DNA of 64,000 nt from Sphingomonas sp. LM7 (lineage in GTDB: Bacteria; Pseudomonadota; Alphaproteobacteria; Sphingomonadales; Sphingomonadaceae), in the NCBI RefSeq assembly GCF_002002925.1, contig NZ_CP019511.1, positions 1,922,001 to 1,986,000 of the forward strand, read 5' to 3'. The position numbers and the translations under genes were made by a program. Positions 63,624-64,000 of this stretch are shown here, piece after piece. Each line of letters begins with the position of its first letter. Within the stretch, counting starts at the first letter, position 1. The notes beneath the pieces were generated by a model. The model was not told where the DNA came from and made no database searches. It saw nothing but the letters and a program-made list of their open reading frames with translations.

Positions 63624-64000
63624 GCGAACTGGAACATGTCGAAATCGCCACCGACGGCGCGTGCAAGGGCAATCCGGGCCGTGGCGGCTGGGGCGCAGTG
63701 CTGCGGATGGGCGGCGTCGAGAAGGATTTGTCCGGTGGCGAGCCCCACACCACCAATAACCGCATGGAGCTGATGGCGGCGATCCAGGGACTGAACGCCC
63801 TCAAGCGCCCCTGCCGCGTTACGCTGTCGACCGACAGCCGCTATGTGATGGACGGGCTGACCAAGTGGATCCATGGCTGGATGAAGAATGGCTGGCGGAC
63901 CGCCGACAGGAAGCCGGTCAAGAATGCCGAGCTGTGGCAGGAACTGCTCGCCGCCGCCAAGCCGCATCGCATCGAATGGGTGTGGGTGAAGGGCCATGCC
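63620..64000 (+). CDS. rnhA: Ribonuclease HI (partial, cut by window end)
   Basis: The first 127 residues are present. The catalytic acids so far are Asp12 in [17 protein letters not shown], Glu50 in NNRMELMAA and Asp72 in [10 protein letters not shown]; the fourth lies beyond the window edge. The enzyme removes RNA from RNA-DNA hybrids. The ATG at 63620 overlaps the thrB stop (ATGA), so the two genes are translationally coupled. Confidence 0.93.
   Translation, partial: MSELEHVEIATDGACKGNPGRGGWGAVLRMGGVEKDLSGGEPHTTNNRMELMAAIQGLNALKRPCRVTLSTDSRYVMDGLTKWIHGWMKNGWRTADRKPVKNAELWQELLAAAKPHRIEWVWVKGHA

Noticed and set aside
1..64000. CRISPR arrays, tRNA and rRNA genes
   Set aside because: I found no regularly spaced short direct repeats outside the giant gene and no cloverleaf or rRNA-like stretch. 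A tRNA scan was not possible here.

Overview
The window looks like a chromosomal segment of a Sphingomonas-type alphaproteobacterium (order Sphingomonadales). The evidence is its high GC, Shine-Dalgarno-led genes with many GTG and some TTG starts, a PHB depolymerase, genes linked to an exosortase-A polysaccharide system, a DUF6481 protein, several small sphingomonad-type hypothetical proteins, and short REP-like palindromes between genes. I saw no rRNA, tRNA, CRISPR array, transposase or phage structural gene.

Layout. Positions 1-19 kb are dominated by one minus-strand gene of about 18.1 kb (about 6040 codons). It encodes a secreted protein with an N-terminal outer-membrane barrel like that of inverse autotransporters and a very long passenger of beta-helix-type repeats, with an IalB-family gene converging on its 3' end. 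Positions 19-24 kb carry a quinone oxidoreductase, an SLC13-type permease and small unknown genes. Positions 24-25.3 kb hold an S24-type repressor divergent from a tiny HTH gene. Positions 25-31 kb carry polysaccharide genes (an exosortase-A-associated glycosyltransferase, an O-antigen-ligase-like protein and an acyltransferase), interrupted by a DUF5063 islet. Positions 31-39.5 kb are housekeeping and stress genes: a DJ-1/PfpI protein, topoisomerase IB, MscS channel, VOC protein, MaoC hydratase, thiolase, DUF805 protein, a divergent glucokinase and a PPOX-type flavoprotein. Positions 40-46 kb carry phaZ, an ABC exporter, a lipoprotein, a methyltransferase and a saccharopine-dehydrogenase-like enzyme. 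Positions 46-55 kb carry rnr, glpD, a PilZ protein, a pectinesterase, a 2OG-Fe(II) oxygenase, a eukaryote/archaeal-type proS and an EamA transporter.

Positions 55-60.7 kb form a compact glycine-cleavage operon, gcvT-gcvH-lipoprotein-gcvPA-gcvPB, under a tandem glycine riboswitch. An unknown lipoprotein is translationally wedged between gcvH and gcvPA. The window ends with a lipoprotein, ispH, thrB and the start of rnhA.

The most unusual object is the giant protein. Its passenger has seven variable-length blocks, each opened by the same junction motif, and one stretch contains a near-identical 300-bp tandem duplication. Secondary leads are the glucokinase homologue with altered catalytic motifs and palindromic sites upstream, the S24 mini-locus with an inverted-repeat operator, the lipoprotein inside the gcv operon, and a candidate PhaR-type site upstream of phaZ. 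All assignments come from reading the sequence; no database search was run.
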